Positions 45,011 to 59,000 of a stretch of 64,000 bases of DNA are shown piece by piece. Every line of letters begins with the position of its first letter. Positions within the stretch are counted from its first letter, which is position 1. The notes beneath the pieces are model-generated. The model ran no database searches. It worked only from the letters and a program-made list of their open reading frames with translations, and was not told the DNA's origin. Origin of the DNA: Lanius collurio (lineage: Eukaryota; Chordata; Aves; Passeriformes; Laniidae); NCBI GenBank assembly GCA_020086605.1, contig JACBWW010000069.1, positions 967,806-1,031,805 on the forward strand, read 5' to 3'. Made by a program: the position numbers and the translations under genes.

Positions 45011-48000
45011 AGCCCTTGATTAAATGCATGGTTGCATATCATTAGCTGGGTAACTGGAGTTATTGGCCAGTCAGCACTTAAGTGATACCTACAGCACTTA
45101 GAAGGCAAAAATTCAAATGTTTCCTCTCCTCCTCTGACCCTCTGATTTTCTCTGCTGGGGTTTTCTCCATAGATACATTCCCATAGTGCCCTTTTGGGTG
45201 ATTAGCAAGACCCAGGCTTTGCCAGAGCTATCTCCCCAGACAGCAGACCCCAAGGACAGATGGTTTGTATAATGCTCAAAATTAAAGCAGCACTTGCTGA
45301 GAGGTTGTTTTTCATCATGATGTTTGAAGGACTCCAGAGGTGCCCCATGGCAGAGGTACAGGGAGCAGATGGGTCTAACAGCCTCCCCTGTGCTCTCTAG
45401 ATCCTTCCAGGTCTACTTCAAAAAACAGGTTTATTTTCCTCTGCAAGTACCACTTTTCCATATGCCAAACCCCAGCACCTGGAAAAGAGGCCAATTAACA
45501 CAAAAAATATAGAAGACCACATGTCTTCCAAGAGAGCCCCAGTGATAGAGGCTGTTTGCTCACCTTCCCACAGATCTCAGAGGTCTTTCACATGGGGTCC
45601 CAGCCTGGCTCCTGCCTGGCAAGGACTCAGCACCATTCCCCAAAGAGCAGCAGGATTTCTTGGAAAGCTCCGCGCTTTCCTGCTGCTCTCCCTCTTCCTG
45701 CCCTGCGGTTCCTCTCTCCACCCGCCCTGGCTGCTGCACCTCGAGCCATTCCCATCCCTCTATGCCCAGCCAGGAGATGCCACAATTGAACAGCACTCTC
45801 ACTGGCAGCAGGAGCTTTCAGAGCAGTTTCCCTGCTCCGGCACACATCTGCAACTGCAGGAGCATCCTGCATCCCCCGTCAGAACCAGGGCCCCTTGGCA
45901 CGAGGCACGGAGTGGAGGCATGTGAAGACATGGTTTCCTGCCTCGGAGAAATTCCCTCCCCAGAAACGAGAGCCTGCAGAGCAAAACACAGCTGCAAACG
46001 GCACTCGGAGCCTCGGGAAGCCAGGCTTTAAGAATAAGCAGGCACCTTGGGCTGGGAAGGTCCTAGTACATTTTTGCAGCTATGTAAACAACAGTAAACT
46101 GCTCCTTTTGGCCAGGCTGGAGGCTGATGGCATAACAGGAAATTCTGGTGGATGATTTTCTTTTTTGGAAACCACATGAAAGTTAACCAAACTTTCCCAA
46201 AACAGATTAAAGATTCTGACCAGGAGCAGTCGGGGAATCAAGCGGGAGCTTTAAGGGCGGTTGTAATCTGGTCTAAGCCCAGGCACGGCTGTGCCAGCAG
46301 GTTCCTGCCACAGAAAACAGGCTACTGCTCCTCAGCTTCTCCAGGAAAACCCATCTCCACCAGCTCATGGCCACAGTGCGTGATGCAGCCAAAAGTGGGG
46401 CACCAAGGAAAGGCTGCTCTGGGGGTTACCAGGGTGAAGATGGCAGAGCAGAAGTGGCTGCCCTGCCATGCCTCTATCCAAGCCTGGTGGTGTAGCTCCA
46501 AAGAAGCTGTGGACCTGAGGAGCTGAGAAATGTCTGAGCTTCAGGGACTGCCTGTGGCTTTTCTTTTACAAGCCAGAGGCTTTTTATGGAGACTCAGACA
46601 AGGTCTCCAAAGCAGTTGATGTGGCAAGCCAAGGTGGTTCGGTTGTTAACTCTGTTAATCCTCACCCTGCACAAAAGGCGTCAGGATCTGCTCAGCCCTG
46701 AGCAGGCTGGTGACTCCCAGGGTTCCTCTTGGCCTGGTTAGAGGATCAACGAGGGAAAAAATTAAAAGAAAAAAGAAAAAAGGGTTTTTTGCAAAGCAAG
46801 TAGTGCCTGGCCAAGAGGCTTCCACACACAAGTGGCTTCTGAAACACGAACCAACCGCAGAGGTCTCAGCTCTTCTCACTGTGCGAGTGTGTGGGCACGG
46901 CTGGAAACCCTGCTCCAGGGAAGGCTCTGCTTGCTGAACTCCGGCCAGCAAGTGGAGCAGCCCAGCACTAGACCCTGGGAAGGAGGCACACCAGGTCTCC
47001 CAGGCCACTTCCCAGAGCCCCGTGGCTTCATATGGGGTCAGGGTGGGCAGGGAAAGGGAAGGGCTGCCTCTGGGAAGGGAGCAGGCACCACAGCTGCGAG
47101 CGAGGACGTTCTCTCCAGCTGCAGAGACCCTTGGACCCAGGAAGTTTCCATGGGTCAGGACTTTGCAGGCTGTTCCTCAGTGTTTATTTGGGTTGGCTCG
47201 GGAGCTTTCCCGGTGCATGTGTTTACTGGGGCGGACACATCCCTGCAGGGCTGGAGAGGTGCCCTGGATGTCTCTGTCCCAGGGGTAGCTCACCATTAGG
47301 AAGTGGGGGTCCCCATGACGCATTCACATTTAATCGACGTTGATTGAGGTCTTAAACGAATCCAGCCACAACCCTGGAAACTTTCTCTAGAGGAGCAGAT
47401 CCCGTCTCCAAAGTGCAGCATTCAGCAAGCTGAAGGGAATGGTCTAGGCTGGGTTGTAAGACATGAGCTAACTGCCAGCTTCTATTTCCATCTGGGAGGG
47501 CAAAGGAGCCAAAATCAATAAATCATCATTATTGCCACCAAGAGTTTGGTTTTATTGGATGATAATATATTTCCTACTGGTGAGACCATGTACCAGCAGC
47601 TGGAAGAGGAACAAATGACTATGTACATTGCAGAGCAGGGAAGACAGAGGAAAGAAATAAGTAAACATATCACATATGTTATATGGAGATTACTGCGGGG
47701 TTAGTCTCTCTTATGACATCTACCTCGGAGGGGAGGGGCAGAGGAAGGTGACTCATAAATGTCCCAGTACTAAGTGAATTATTCCATCACTTCACTGCCT
47801 TGTATCTCCCATGTACACGAATCCCTTCTTCTCCCCTCCTCTGCAAACACAGCTCATGGGCCAAGTGTGTAATCAGCAGATCCTTGGATGCTGCAGAGAC
47901 TTTGCTGAAGCACAGAGCTATTGAGACCCTCACCATAGGGGGACTAAGGACATTATGTTGTCCCTTTGAGGAGCTCTTGCCTTCAGGAGTCCCTCATTCC

Positions 48001-50479
48001 CACCCCACAGAAATGGGGTACCCACAGAGTGATGCAAGCAGCACGGGGGGCTGGTGGGAGCGGTGCCATGGGAATGGCTTCAAAACCACTGAGTCTGCAG
48101 GGAATATCTGTGCTCAGCCCTGTGCTCACCACGTGCTCCAGGCCTCCAGGTTTTTCCTTCTCATCTGCCAGGCTGAGGTTTCTCTTGCTCATCTTTGGTC
48201 TGCAGGGTCCCTGCTGCCTTCTCCCCTCAGGCAGGATGTGCTGGGGGGCAGTCAGCAAAGCCTCTGTTACAGAAACCAACCTGGAATTGAATCTTTGTTT
48301 ACAACAAAGTCTTCCTGGAGATGGAGAATTTTTGTTTGATAAAAGTTTTCATTCCAATCAATCAGCTCTTCTTTTTCCTTTTTTTTTTTTTAATAGAAAG
48401 CCTAATAGAAATATAATATAATGTACAGCCAAGATATCTCGATGCTCAAAGTGTATCATCCACCCCTTCTGATATAAAGGCCATCCCAGGAGATAACCCC
48501 ATCCTCCCCAAGTGCAGCTCCAAGGTCCCTGTGCCACGAGGAGACCCACACAGTGCGGGGAGCTGGTGCTGGCTGCTCCATCCTTGCTGCACCAGGAATC
48601 AGTCCCATTTCCACTCCTGCCTCTCCTGCTTCTGACCATTAGGTCTTGGCCTCCTAAACAGGCTTTCATCACCCAATTAGAAACAGAGCAACCTCCTGCT
48701 ACTCAGTTGTATTTGGCGCAGTGAGTGCACACAGTGCTCTGCCTGGACCGGCACGTGCTCTGGAGCAGGGTTTGGCAGCCTGGCCCTCCAGCCATGGCCC
48801 CCTTCTGCATTTGGCTGCCTCCACTGGTCACTGGTCACAGCAGATCATCAGCTCCTTAAAGCAGGACCAACACTTGCCCTTGTTGTTGCAGCTCCCACCT
48901 GCTCAGAGCCAGGGACAGCTGATGTCACACATGTCCCACAGGGCTCCAGGAGATTGGGGCTTTGGAATACCCTCCTGGTAAAAGAGGGGCTGGGAAAGGG
49001 TGCATGTCCCACTGTGGGAGATGCTGGGATGCAGGATCTCTAAAGAAGAAAAGGAGCAAAGGTTTTCTGCTTTCTGACCATCTGTGGTGCCCCCCACAAG
49101 TGACATCCCAAAGTTTGCTGTCCCAGCATTCGGACAGCTCAGGTTTCTGCAGAAACCTCCTTCAGCTCCAGCTGATGCCACAGGATTTGTACAGTTCCCA
49201 GGACACCTCCTTACAGCTGGACAGGGACCAATTCACAGCCAGATCTGCCTTTCCAGCTGACACCAGGATATGGTGGCATCTGCCACCCTCCCCCAGTGAG
49301 GAGACACGGATGTGGAGGGTCAAGCAGAGCTGTCTGATGGGGAATTCCTACTCTGCACTGTGCTGGGGCTGTGGAGCATGTCTGGGTCTGTCTGTGGAGA
49401 GACCACAAAGTTTGCTTCTCCCCAAATCCCTGTGAGTTGGTGTGGCCTGGCTCAGGGATAAAGATCCAGGCAAATCAGCACAGCTTGAAAAAAGTTGCTG
49501 GGCTCTGTTCCTGCTCCCTCCAGTCCTTGGAACGAGTCAGTGCTGACCACACCCATCCCCAAAGATGCAGAACCTAAGGGCCAGCAGCCACCTGGACCCT
49601 GGAGAGCTGCCAGTAGGCTGCATGTTGCATGTCCCAGGGTGGTGGAGGCTGTGGCCATGAGGTGACAAGGACAGCGATGCCTCTGGCACTGTACTGCTCC
49701 ACATCACTCACTCCCACAGCCATCCCATCCCAAGTCCAGTGTAATATCTCCTGATTAAATCCAAAACACAGTGAAAAGCAGGGGGGGTGGGCACAGGTTC
49801 CATCCCCACAGCAGGTGCAGGGCTGAGCACGCTGAGCTGCATTGCATTGCTCTGGTTATTGAGGAAAAACAAAGCAGCAATTATAAAATCTTCTGGAGAA
49901 GGCAGATCACAAGGCTCCAGGGACTCTGAGGAGCTGTAAGGAGGCAGGTAGTAAAAAAGCAGACCCTGGAATAACCCTTATGGAGGTGAGGCAGGTCATG
50001 GGGAACGGACCAGCTGCAACACCTGATGGGTACAAAGGCATGCAGCACCTTGGGAGCATCCAAGAGCCCCTCTATGAGGGACTTTTTTGAAACTTGGGTA
50101 CAAAATTCTGTCTAAATGTGATTTGAGGCATCTATGCCCATTTCTGGGCCTCATTCCCCCCAAACACAGAATTCATATAGCTACTGTGCACCGGTGTATA
50201 CACGCACCATCAATCTACTGAAATCAGTTTCTAACCCACTGATAACTTCAGCTCAATCTGGCAGATGAGTAAAACTTTCAGAAAGGTTTTGTCTTCTGGA
50301 AGTTTTGAGGAAATGGTTGGAGGAGAGATATTTTTTTTCTAGCCTGGATGAGGGAAAGACTCATCAGAGAGTCCACACTGCCACTGCTCAGGGCATTTGG
50401 GCTCTTGTAACTACTCTCCCTTCCAGACCCACCTGACCAGACACAGAAGCAAGGGGGCAGGACAGGAGGAGGGAACAGC
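45011..50479. other. Gene-free DNA, mixed composition
   Basis: About 5.5 kb without a transposon I can name. There is a moderately CpG-containing stretch at 45640-46030 and another around 47000-47230, both too weak to call islands. Frames of 134 (45521-45925), 155 (46832-47299) and 179 codons (47800-48339), all on plus, have no domain. Around 47310-47580 the sequence turns AT-rich and includes a near-palindrome 'aatcgacgttgatt' at 47332. Confidence 0.5.
48379..48391. repeat. Poly-T tract
   Basis: Thirteen T residues followed by AATAG. Confidence 0.85.
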
Positions 50480-50650
50480 GGTGTTGCATGTTAATTAAGT
50501 TGGGTAATAATAATTGTTTTATTTATAAGCATCCCCCACCCCTGTTGAATTGCTCGGGGCTCTGCACAACAACCACAAAAACAATTGCTCATTAATTAAA
50601 ACCACACCACCCTCCCTGAAATTGCAAACAGATGGATAAACACATCAGAT
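50480..50650. other. AT-rich patch with paired TTAATTAA-type sites
   Basis: Contains 'gttaattaagttgggtaata', 'ataattgttttatttataag', 'acaattgctcattaattaaa' and 'gatgatataatatc' within 170 bases, flanked by ordinary mixed sequence. The dense homeodomain-type cores suggest a possible small regulatory element. Confidence 0.3.
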
Positions 50651-53600
50651 GATATAATATCCCAGGAACTGGGAATGGGAAGGGACCACCTGTACCAGCC
50701 ACCTCAGGCAGGCAGAAGTTTGGCCTGTGCCTCCCCGGAGTCCCGACCTCAGAGCATTCACCAGGACTCCAGAAAACCTCAGGATCCTACTGGCTGTAGT
50801 GTGTACCCCCTAAAAAACAGGAGATCACTACTCATGTCCTAAAGCCCTGCAGTATCCTGGAAATACCCAGAGATCTTGGAGGAACAGGATCAGTTCTTCC
50901 CACAAAGACTAAATAAAAAAAAACTCTTCTTCCTACCAATCCTTCTATCTGAGCTGGAATGGAAATGCCCCTGCTTGAGCTCTGGAGAACAACACCATCC
51001 TCATCTTCAGTGCTGTCCATCAGCCTGGCACTGTCCACTCCATGCTGGAGGCTCTCCAAGGCTGCAAAGTGCTCCAGGGGAAACCCAGAGGAGGTCCACA
51101 GGTGAGCTGTTTATTGTGGAGTCTGCTGGGTCCTGTAAGCACCTCCAGCTTGGGGCTGAGAGAAATACAACACATGGACTTAACAAGTCCCTTCCCAGCC
51201 CTTCAGCTCCCCATGTGTTTTTCATCTCAGCATCTCCAGCCCCTCACAAGCACCAGTTACCTCCAGATCACCTGCACTAAATACAGCAAGCACCATTCAA
51301 TCCATCCACCCCAATAAACCCAGGAATCACAGAGCTAGGCTGGCTGGCTGCAATTTAATCAAGAAGAAAGGTGACTGAAAAATCCACAATCTCCAAAACT
51401 CATGGGCTCCATCTCTCTCTCTCTGGAGAACAGAGCCCTGTGGCAGCCAGGACTGAGCTTTCCACCTGCTCTCCTTCCCCACACGTTTCCCACACTGCAG
51501 ACCTTATTGGAGAACACGTTCCTGCAGCCGTGTCCCTGGGGGCCCATGAGGGGCTGCCAATGATTTTGGAAAGGTGAGGACGGGCTGAGCCGGTGCTCCT
51601 CACTCACGGAGGCAGCTAGAGACTCTCCCCAGCCAGCTGGAGGGTGGGAACAGCTTGTCCAAGGATGGGGACACAGGGTGTGGGCTGAGCATCCCCAGGG
51701 ATCAGCCACATGTGGGGAGGAGCTGTGGGGCTGCAGCTCGTGCATGGCTCCTCACAGCACCGGGCACAGGGAAGTAACGAGTGCCAACCTCACATCCCTG
51801 GGAAAGCACCTTTGAGAAGAGGGTGAGGAAAGCCCTCTGGCTTCATATCTGCTGCAGGGTTGCAGCCCAGCTGGGGCTTTAGAGGAGGACAGTTTGTCAG
51901 CACTGTCCAGCCCAGCTTGGCCAGTCGTGAGATTTCTCACCTTGATGCCTGAGGAGGTTGCAGCAGGTGAGCCAAGGAAAGACCCTGGCCCCACACAGAC
52001 CACAAACAGTGCTCTGGGCACAGGCTGGGAACACTTAAGCCCTGATTTATGCGGCATAAATTTAGTCCTTTGCTCCTCTACAGCCCATTCATCTGCCCCC
52101 ATTCTTACATTAGTGTGTTTTATTGAGCCAAAGAACTTAAGGAGCTGTTGAGGGAAATGCTGAGGGTGCCACCTTGGGCATCTGTGTCAACATCTTGGAG
52201 AAAAATCCTGAAAGAGCACTGGGAATTGGTTTGCAGGTGGAAGATTTTGTCTGCCCATCCTCCCAGGATGATTTGGCAACATATTCCTGCCCTGCACCAT
52301 TGCACAGGGCCACCCTGTCCCCATCCTTGTCACTCAGGCTCAGCATGTCCCAAGAGCCCACAGACAGAGCTGACACCAGCGGAATGTTTCCAGGATGTTC
52401 CATGCTGACCCACACCTTCCACCCTGCAGCCAGGACACCTGGCAAATCCTTCATCTGGAAAAGCTCCTGTTAATGTGATTGACCTCAGTTTCACCTGGAT
52501 CCTTGTGGGAATACACCACATGCTTTGCCTGGGGCCAGGGATTTCTCTTCTCTCATATCCCTGCTCATGGATTCTGACCCATTATGCCACATTCTCACCC
52601 AACCTGAGTGGTCCTCCTCTGACTGGCACCCAACATTACATCCCTGGCTGGGTGGTCCTTATCACACCTCTCTGTTTCAGGTGCCAGGAGGAAGAGTGGG
52701 ACCATGCCCTGCACAGGAGCACACCCTTGGCATTCAGCTTGCTCTCCAATGCTGTGTCCTTCTCCACATGGATCTGCCTTGGAGAGGGACCAGGTGTCCT
52801 CAACTCCATTTAGAGTCTGTGGGAGACAAGGGGACCTGGGCTGTGGGAGGGCTGAGAGGAGTCCTACGAGCTGCCAGGGATCTGTGCCTGAATAGCAGAG
52901 GTCAGAGTCTGGCCCAGGGTTATTAATTCTCATTCCTCTGATGACATCTGCAGCTCTGTGAGACCACAGCACAGCTGGGGAGCTGCTGTCTTATCAGCTC
53001 TCACTCCTGGAAGGCTTCTCCAGCTCTTCTCCTCAAAGGCTGACTTTCTGACCCAATGCAGAGCTCCATGCAACCTCCAAGGAGCCAGTGGTCTATCTCA
53101 GGCCTGGATTTGTCCCCTCAGGAAATTACTGTGGGTCCTGACTGATCTCCAGTGGACCCATCCAAAAAAATAATAATACAGCTTTTCTGCAGACAACTCT
53201 ATCTTTGCTACATACCAATCCCATGACAAACCAGCTGGCACGAGAGCTCAAGCACGAAAGCAATTTGGCTTCCCTCCTTCTTATGTTGACAGCTTTAAAG
53301 CCGCTCTCTTTAAACTCACCTCCCGTAGGTGGTTCGGCAGCAGAGCCAAAGGCTGTGATTACACTTCCAGAATGTTTGTTAGCTGCAGGTCCCCAGGCAC
53401 CGAGTTCTGGAAAATATTTTTCAAGCAATGTCCTCAGGGTCAGAGGCAGGTTCTCTGGCGTGTTCCTGGCTGACTTCACACTGGGGTATGCATGCTGCAG
53501 CCAGTGTGTTTTTTAGGACTCACAGGCGGGCAGACAGATCTGAGAGTCTCTCTGGGTACCGGTCCACTTAGATCTCATCCTGGAACCAGGAGGATCTGCT

Positions 53601-56370
53601 GGCTTCCCACACACACAGCTGAGAACAAAGCTCCCGCTGAGGCTCCCCGGGCCCATCAGATAAGGGGGACATGACTTTCTGAATTTCATTACTAAAAGCT
53701 CTGCTCTACCCCTGCCTGGCTGGCTGGACAGTCACAGCATCCACAGCAAGGTGGAAGGGTTTTGGGAAATGTAAGGTGAGTAATAGAGGGGAAATTTAAT
53801 TGCAGCAAGTAGGAAATGGGGTGAAACACCCTTCAGGCAGCCCCCCCAGCACCGAGCCTGTGTCACTGGCCAGGATCACTCATCTCCTCACACCAGAAAC
53901 TCTCCAGCCGTGCCTGCAACTTTCAGGGCACAGGTTGGATGCAAACACCTACGGAAGCAATTGTGCCTTGTGCCATCTTAGGTCTAATCAGCACCACATT
54001 GATCACAGCTTTCTCAACAGGACATTTCTGCTCCTGAGTGAGAGTGGGTTCACAAGGTGGGAACCCACTCAGGCTCAAAATAAGGCTGGCCAGGGTTGGC
54101 TCATCCTCTCTTACGAGCTGGGTGGTTTTGTATCTTTAGGGCATCCTTATATTCCTGTCAGACTCAATCACTGGAGTTAAACCTGCGCTTTAGTGTGAAA
54201 ACCTTGTATTCCCACACCCCTCTCCCCCCCACAAAAGAACCCTAAAAAAAATCTCCAAGGGATTTTTTTCCTTAGAAAGAAGGGAAAGAGGTGAGCACAT
54301 GGCCGAGTAGGAGGCAGCCAAGCAGATGCTGGGGTCCATGGCAGGGACAAGGGGTTTCTCCATTAAATTAAAAGGTGGCACCCTCAAAACCTATAAAAAG
54401 AAATACTTTTCTACCCAGCCTGTGCAACCAAGCTCTTGAATTCCCAGCCTTGAAACTAAACAGTGTCTCATTTTACATACACCACCCAACGAGCCTCAGT
54501 GCTACCTCCCAAGTCTTAAGTCATATCACTGGTGACGCTGGAGAAGGGAATGAGAAAAAGGAAACAGGCTGACATATCTGATCCGCTGAAATCACACAAA
54601 TGGCTTGGCTGAGCCTCCAATTTAAAGGGGAACAACTCTGCACAAGCCACACCAGCTTTGGCTGTGCTGCCACAAGATCTCTGCTCCTTCATTAAGTGTG
54701 GATAAAAGAGGTCAGACTATTCCTTGCCATGGGTATAGGGCCAGGCACCAACCAAAGGAGAATGCAAGGCAACTGAGCAATTTCAATTCAAAAATTCAAG
54801 CATTAGTGCAAGGAGTCTAATGTAAAATGTGCTGCTCAGTAGGATACAATGATGGCCACACACTTGTGGCTATTTGGGATCAAGCCTCTTGGCTTCTCCT
54901 TTGCAGCACTGAGACCCACATATGGAAAAACCCAGGGTCCCATTTCTCTCTGCTTCCAGTTCCTACACCAACAAAATACAGGGTTGAGGGTTGTTTTGTT
55001 TGGTTTGGTTGGGGTTTTTTTTTGTACTTTTTACTCTGTCAATTCTGTTAATATTCTTATGCAAAGGAGAAACTTGTCAGCTAAACCAGAATTTCCCTTG
55101 GCACCACGAAGCCTATCTTCTGCATTTTGCACTTTAGTCTTACCAACACCAGGCCTCTAGCTGCATATATTGAAGTTCTGGGTTTGCTTTCAGCACAAAA
55201 TTATCTCTGGGTAGAACCTGTGCACTGATATGTCACACTTGGTGCAGGAGCATGAAGGAATGAGTTGGAAGTGGAAAAGTTAGTGAGATTATAATTAAAA
55301 TGCCCAAAGTTAAAGGCAGAAACTTTCCTGCCCCAAAGGCACTCTGACCATAATCCCGTAAGTCACACACCCCTGGTTCACCTCCCCCAGTTACCCAGTA
55401 ACTGGATGGGAGGGAGAATGGAGTGGGAACTCCCAAGAGCCTTGAGCACCTGGGGCTGCCTTGTATGCATGACTGACATCTTCACCCCCCCACAAAAAAA
55501 AAAATGTTTATAGGCAACTGTGGCCTTCCAAAGATGCTAAGATGGATCAACATGCAGTGTGCCATATCCTTTTTATTCCCTCCTCACTTATTTTCCACTT
55601 ACTTTTGTGTTTATTGAGCAAAGAAGCTCCATAAAGAGCTTGGATTTTATCTTCTGTATCAGGGGATTTGACAATCTGGTAGCTTGTAGAAGCCAGGACT
55701 CCTCTGTCTCCATCCTTGAGTCCACCAGCGTGTGAAAAACACATCCAGGCTCTCCAGGAGCCACGTGAGCACTTCCTCCTTACTGTAACTCACATTCAGA
55801 AGTGTTTTTTTTGTTCACAAACTTTTCCTCTGGAGTCCCTCTCTTAAATACAGATTGCTGGTGATATTCCTGACGTTTATTCATTGCATCTCTAATAACT
55901 ATTAGTATTCAAGAGGTCACATTAAGAGCCTGGTGGGTTTCCAGCCGCAATTACCCTGCTTTGTTTTACTTGCTTGTCACAGAGCTGGTCTGGGGGGTTA
56001 TGTTTGTTCTCCTGAAAGAAAGCTTTATGGCATGTTTCAGGCCTGACATTATGACACTGGTAGGCCAGACAATCTGTCGTTGGAAAGAATTTCTGCAAAT
56101 CCCCAAAGTTTTTCTGCATTTCTATGCTGTCATCTAAAAAGCAGCATCTGCTCTGTAAGGCTGCCAAAAGAAGGTCATATTTTTATTTTTACCAATAAAA
56201 GGAAAGGACGAGCCTGCGGTTCAGGCACTGGACAAGCCTTTGGGCAGCCTGGGGTTTGCTTCCCAGTTGAGCCAAGACTTTGGGCAGTTGGCCCAGCTGG
56301 GGATGGGTACCTTTCCCTGTTTGGAAAGCAAGGAAGTGCTTTTCTTCCAGCCCCCAGAGCATCAGAGAAG
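50651..56370. other. Gene-free DNA, no feature recognised
   Basis: About 5.7 kb of mixed sequence with a short CT repeat near 51410-51423 and no recognisable transposon. The longest frames are 134 (50876-51280, plus), 133 (52525-52926, plus) and 128 codons (51359-51745, minus). None has a motif, and they are about what chance gives. Confidence 0.5.
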
Positions 56371-56540
56371 CATAGAATTGTTAGGATTAAAAGGAGCCTT
56401 GAAGCTCATCTTGTTCTACCCCCTGCCATGGGCAGGGACACCTTCCACTATTCCAGGTTGCTCCAAGCCCCATCCAGCCTGGCCTTGGACACTTCCAGGA
56501 ATGGGTAAGCCACAGCTTCTCTGGGCAACTGCTGCCAGCA
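56371..56540 (-). mobile_element. CR1 LINE, 3' end only
   Basis: Antisense end reading 'catagaattgttaggattaa', 'aaggagccttgaagctcatc', 'ccatgggcagggacacctt', 'caagccccatccagcctggc', 'cttggacacttccagg' and 'cacagcttctctgggcaact'. About 170 bases are present. The terminal part is more worn than in the copy at 7708. Confidence 0.94.
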
Positions 56541-59000
56541 GTTTTTTCAGATGGTTCCCCCACACCTCTCCATGCTTTAATGTCCTTTTCTAGTGTGGCT
56601 TTGGGCTGGAGTCGTCTTGCTGGGTTCATAGACGGAGGGGGAAATGGTCCAGCATCACAGACACCACCACTGGTCCCTGCATCCCTCCCTCTCCTCATTT
56701 GGTCCTGTTCCCTCTGGTTCCTCTGCATCTACCTGTTCCCAAACTGCAGCATCTCTTTTTTTTTATTTATTCTTGCAATAGATGCCTTCCTCCTAAATTG
56801 GGTTTTTCCTCTTCACTTGGCCTTGCCACAGCTCTGGAAAAAAAACAGCTGACATTAAAAGTGTTTCTAAGGGAGTGTTATTTTCATGCCATCTTCACTA
56901 ATGGCATCTCTGTTGGAAACTGTCAGTTGAATGCTGTTTGACACATCCCTGGCTGTCACATGCGGAGGAGAGCCAGAAAACGGGAAACCTTCTTTCCAAA
57001 GGGGATGAGATTTCAATGGAAGTGTCAGTTTTTAACTTAAGTCTTCTCAAATATTACATTCACAAAAAAGAATTCACCAACAGCTGCACTTCTAAGAGAC
57101 CAAGGGACTGATTACATCTGTCATGTGGATAATATATTGCCCTTTGAATGATAGGTGTGTACACGAACTTGCAGAGCCTCTATGACCAATGAAGGGACTT
57201 CAAAGGTGGTGGTGGGTGGCAGTGGTGGTGGTGGGCTGGGCTGGAGGCAGGGGAGAGCCCGGGGCATTCACTACCTCAGGTGTTTTCAATAAATCTCATG
57301 TACTTCACACAAAGATGCTTTAAAGCCCCTTGACAGCCTCAGCATTTTAACACCTATTTTCAATTATGCAACAGCCACTATTTGTAAACAGGTCAAGAAA
57401 ATGGTATAAGTGAGTTGCATTCGTATTTTAAACAGAAAGCACAGCACTTCAAATGCAAATAGGAGACATCCTGTCTACCAGGACGTTTAGCCAATTGCTT
57501 GATGCATGTGGTTTCAAAGATGGTTGACTTCTATCCAAAAGACACAGATGGGATGACTTAGACACAAATGGCTTTTAATTTACCACTTATGTTGTGTCTT
57601 TACTTTACCTGCTGCACTTAGAGCAATAAGGCTTCAAACACAGACCTAGAAAGAGCATTCCTGGTTAGAGCTCCTGGTTAGACTTGTGAGGAGATTGTCC
57701 CTGAAATGTCCCTGCTGCACTGAAATGCCGCAGTTTCCACAGTCAAAAAACCCCACAGAAATGAAGCAGAGTAGACCAGGCCCCCTGTGCAATGGGCAAT
57801 CCCTTTTTTAATTTAAAATATAGTTCAAAGGTTCACTATTTTAGCATTGAGGGAAAGAGTTGTAGCTGAAATACCCCGCAGGATTCAATGGGATTTCCTT
57901 CTTCTGTTCTCTTCCCTCAAAACAGTGGCACAGCTCTCTTGCAAAACCTATTAAGAAACAGGGTGAAGTTTCACACCGTTTAAGTATTAAGGCAGATGGG
58001 TAATTCATCCTCAAGATATCCAGATACTCTGAGGGGTGATCCAAAGTCTGCTCAGCTCCACAGAAACCTCTGTGATCTCTGGATTAAGCCCAGCAGGCAC
58101 CTACCAGAAAGGGCAAAGAAAAAGGCAGTTTATTCAGTTGCACTAAAGCAGACAAAATAGATAAAAATAAAACGTATGAGTTACCAGTTCACGTGTCTAC
58201 AAGGGGCATAAGTTTCCATCGACCTCTTTGCCTCAGGGACATGAAATAATTGTTATTCTTATGTGCCAAAAAAGCCCTGTGTAAATATTGCTCATTGCTA
58301 AACAAAACAAAAGGTTGTTTGACCAAATCAGATGTGACAAAACAAAAAAGAACACCCCAAGGAAGTAAACATGTGAAGTCCACATTTTCTGAAGGACTCT
58401 TGAAAAATGCTCTAAATGAATATTTTGGAGCTCAGTTTTGTGCAGGTGCTAGGAAGTTTTATACTCAGAATGCCTGGAATATTTTCTCCACTGCAGGGAA
58501 ATTAATAAATACTAGTGAGCCGGAGTCTTTTGTGCCAATACTAACCATTAACTTTTGGCTTCAAGCCACAGCTGTCTACTTCGGAGTGGATTCTGCCACC
58601 AAGGGAAAGGTCATTACAGGCCTGTGCTTTCCTCTTGTTAGTGTGTTCCAAAATAATTAACAGAAGTTGTTCAGCAGATGGTTCCCTTTCTGTCAGCAAG
58701 TACCTACAGTTTATTGGGTTGTGCTGGATTCTTCACCGTCAGTGGGTGAGGCTGGAAGGAAAATTAAAATGTATCATCTTTGATCCACCCACTTGTAATT
58801 AGTTCTTGGGGTTTTACATAATAGCAAGTATAAAGGAGGTGGGAGAGGGGAAATGAAATCATTACAAAACCCGGAGATCAGCAGCAGCCATGTAAAGCCG
58901 TGATTACGTTATCCAGAGGCATCTCGTTGCTGCACAGCCACGGGGTTGTAATTGTTTCAGCTGAGGATTTGAAGATTTACTAATTGCATGTTTTTCAGTG
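56541..59000. other. AT-rich, mostly repeat-free block; candidate conserved DNA
   Basis: From about 56850 the sequence is AT-rich with few CpG and no transposon; the GGT repeat at 57204 is the only simple repeat. A 136-codon open frame at 58250-58660 on plus starts at a TTG rather than ATG and has no recognisable domain. Near 58890-58970, 'cgtgattacgttatccagag' and 'gttgtaattgtttcagctga' are the kind of motif seen in enhancers. Confidence 0.35.
57204..57240. repeat. (GGT)n interrupted repeat
   Basis: Two runs of GGT units separated by GGGTGGCAG, followed by 'gggctgggctgg'. Confidence 0.88.

Noticed and set aside
44440..45108. 222-codon minus-strand open frame, the longest in the window
   Set aside because: It lies almost entirely over the CR1 3' end at 44591-45010 and reads its GC-rich tail in a stop-poor frame; it does not match the CR1 proteins.
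47800..48339. 179-codon plus-strand open frame
   Set aside because: No domain or membrane pattern, mixed residues typical of random translation, and no supporting splice or promoter signals.
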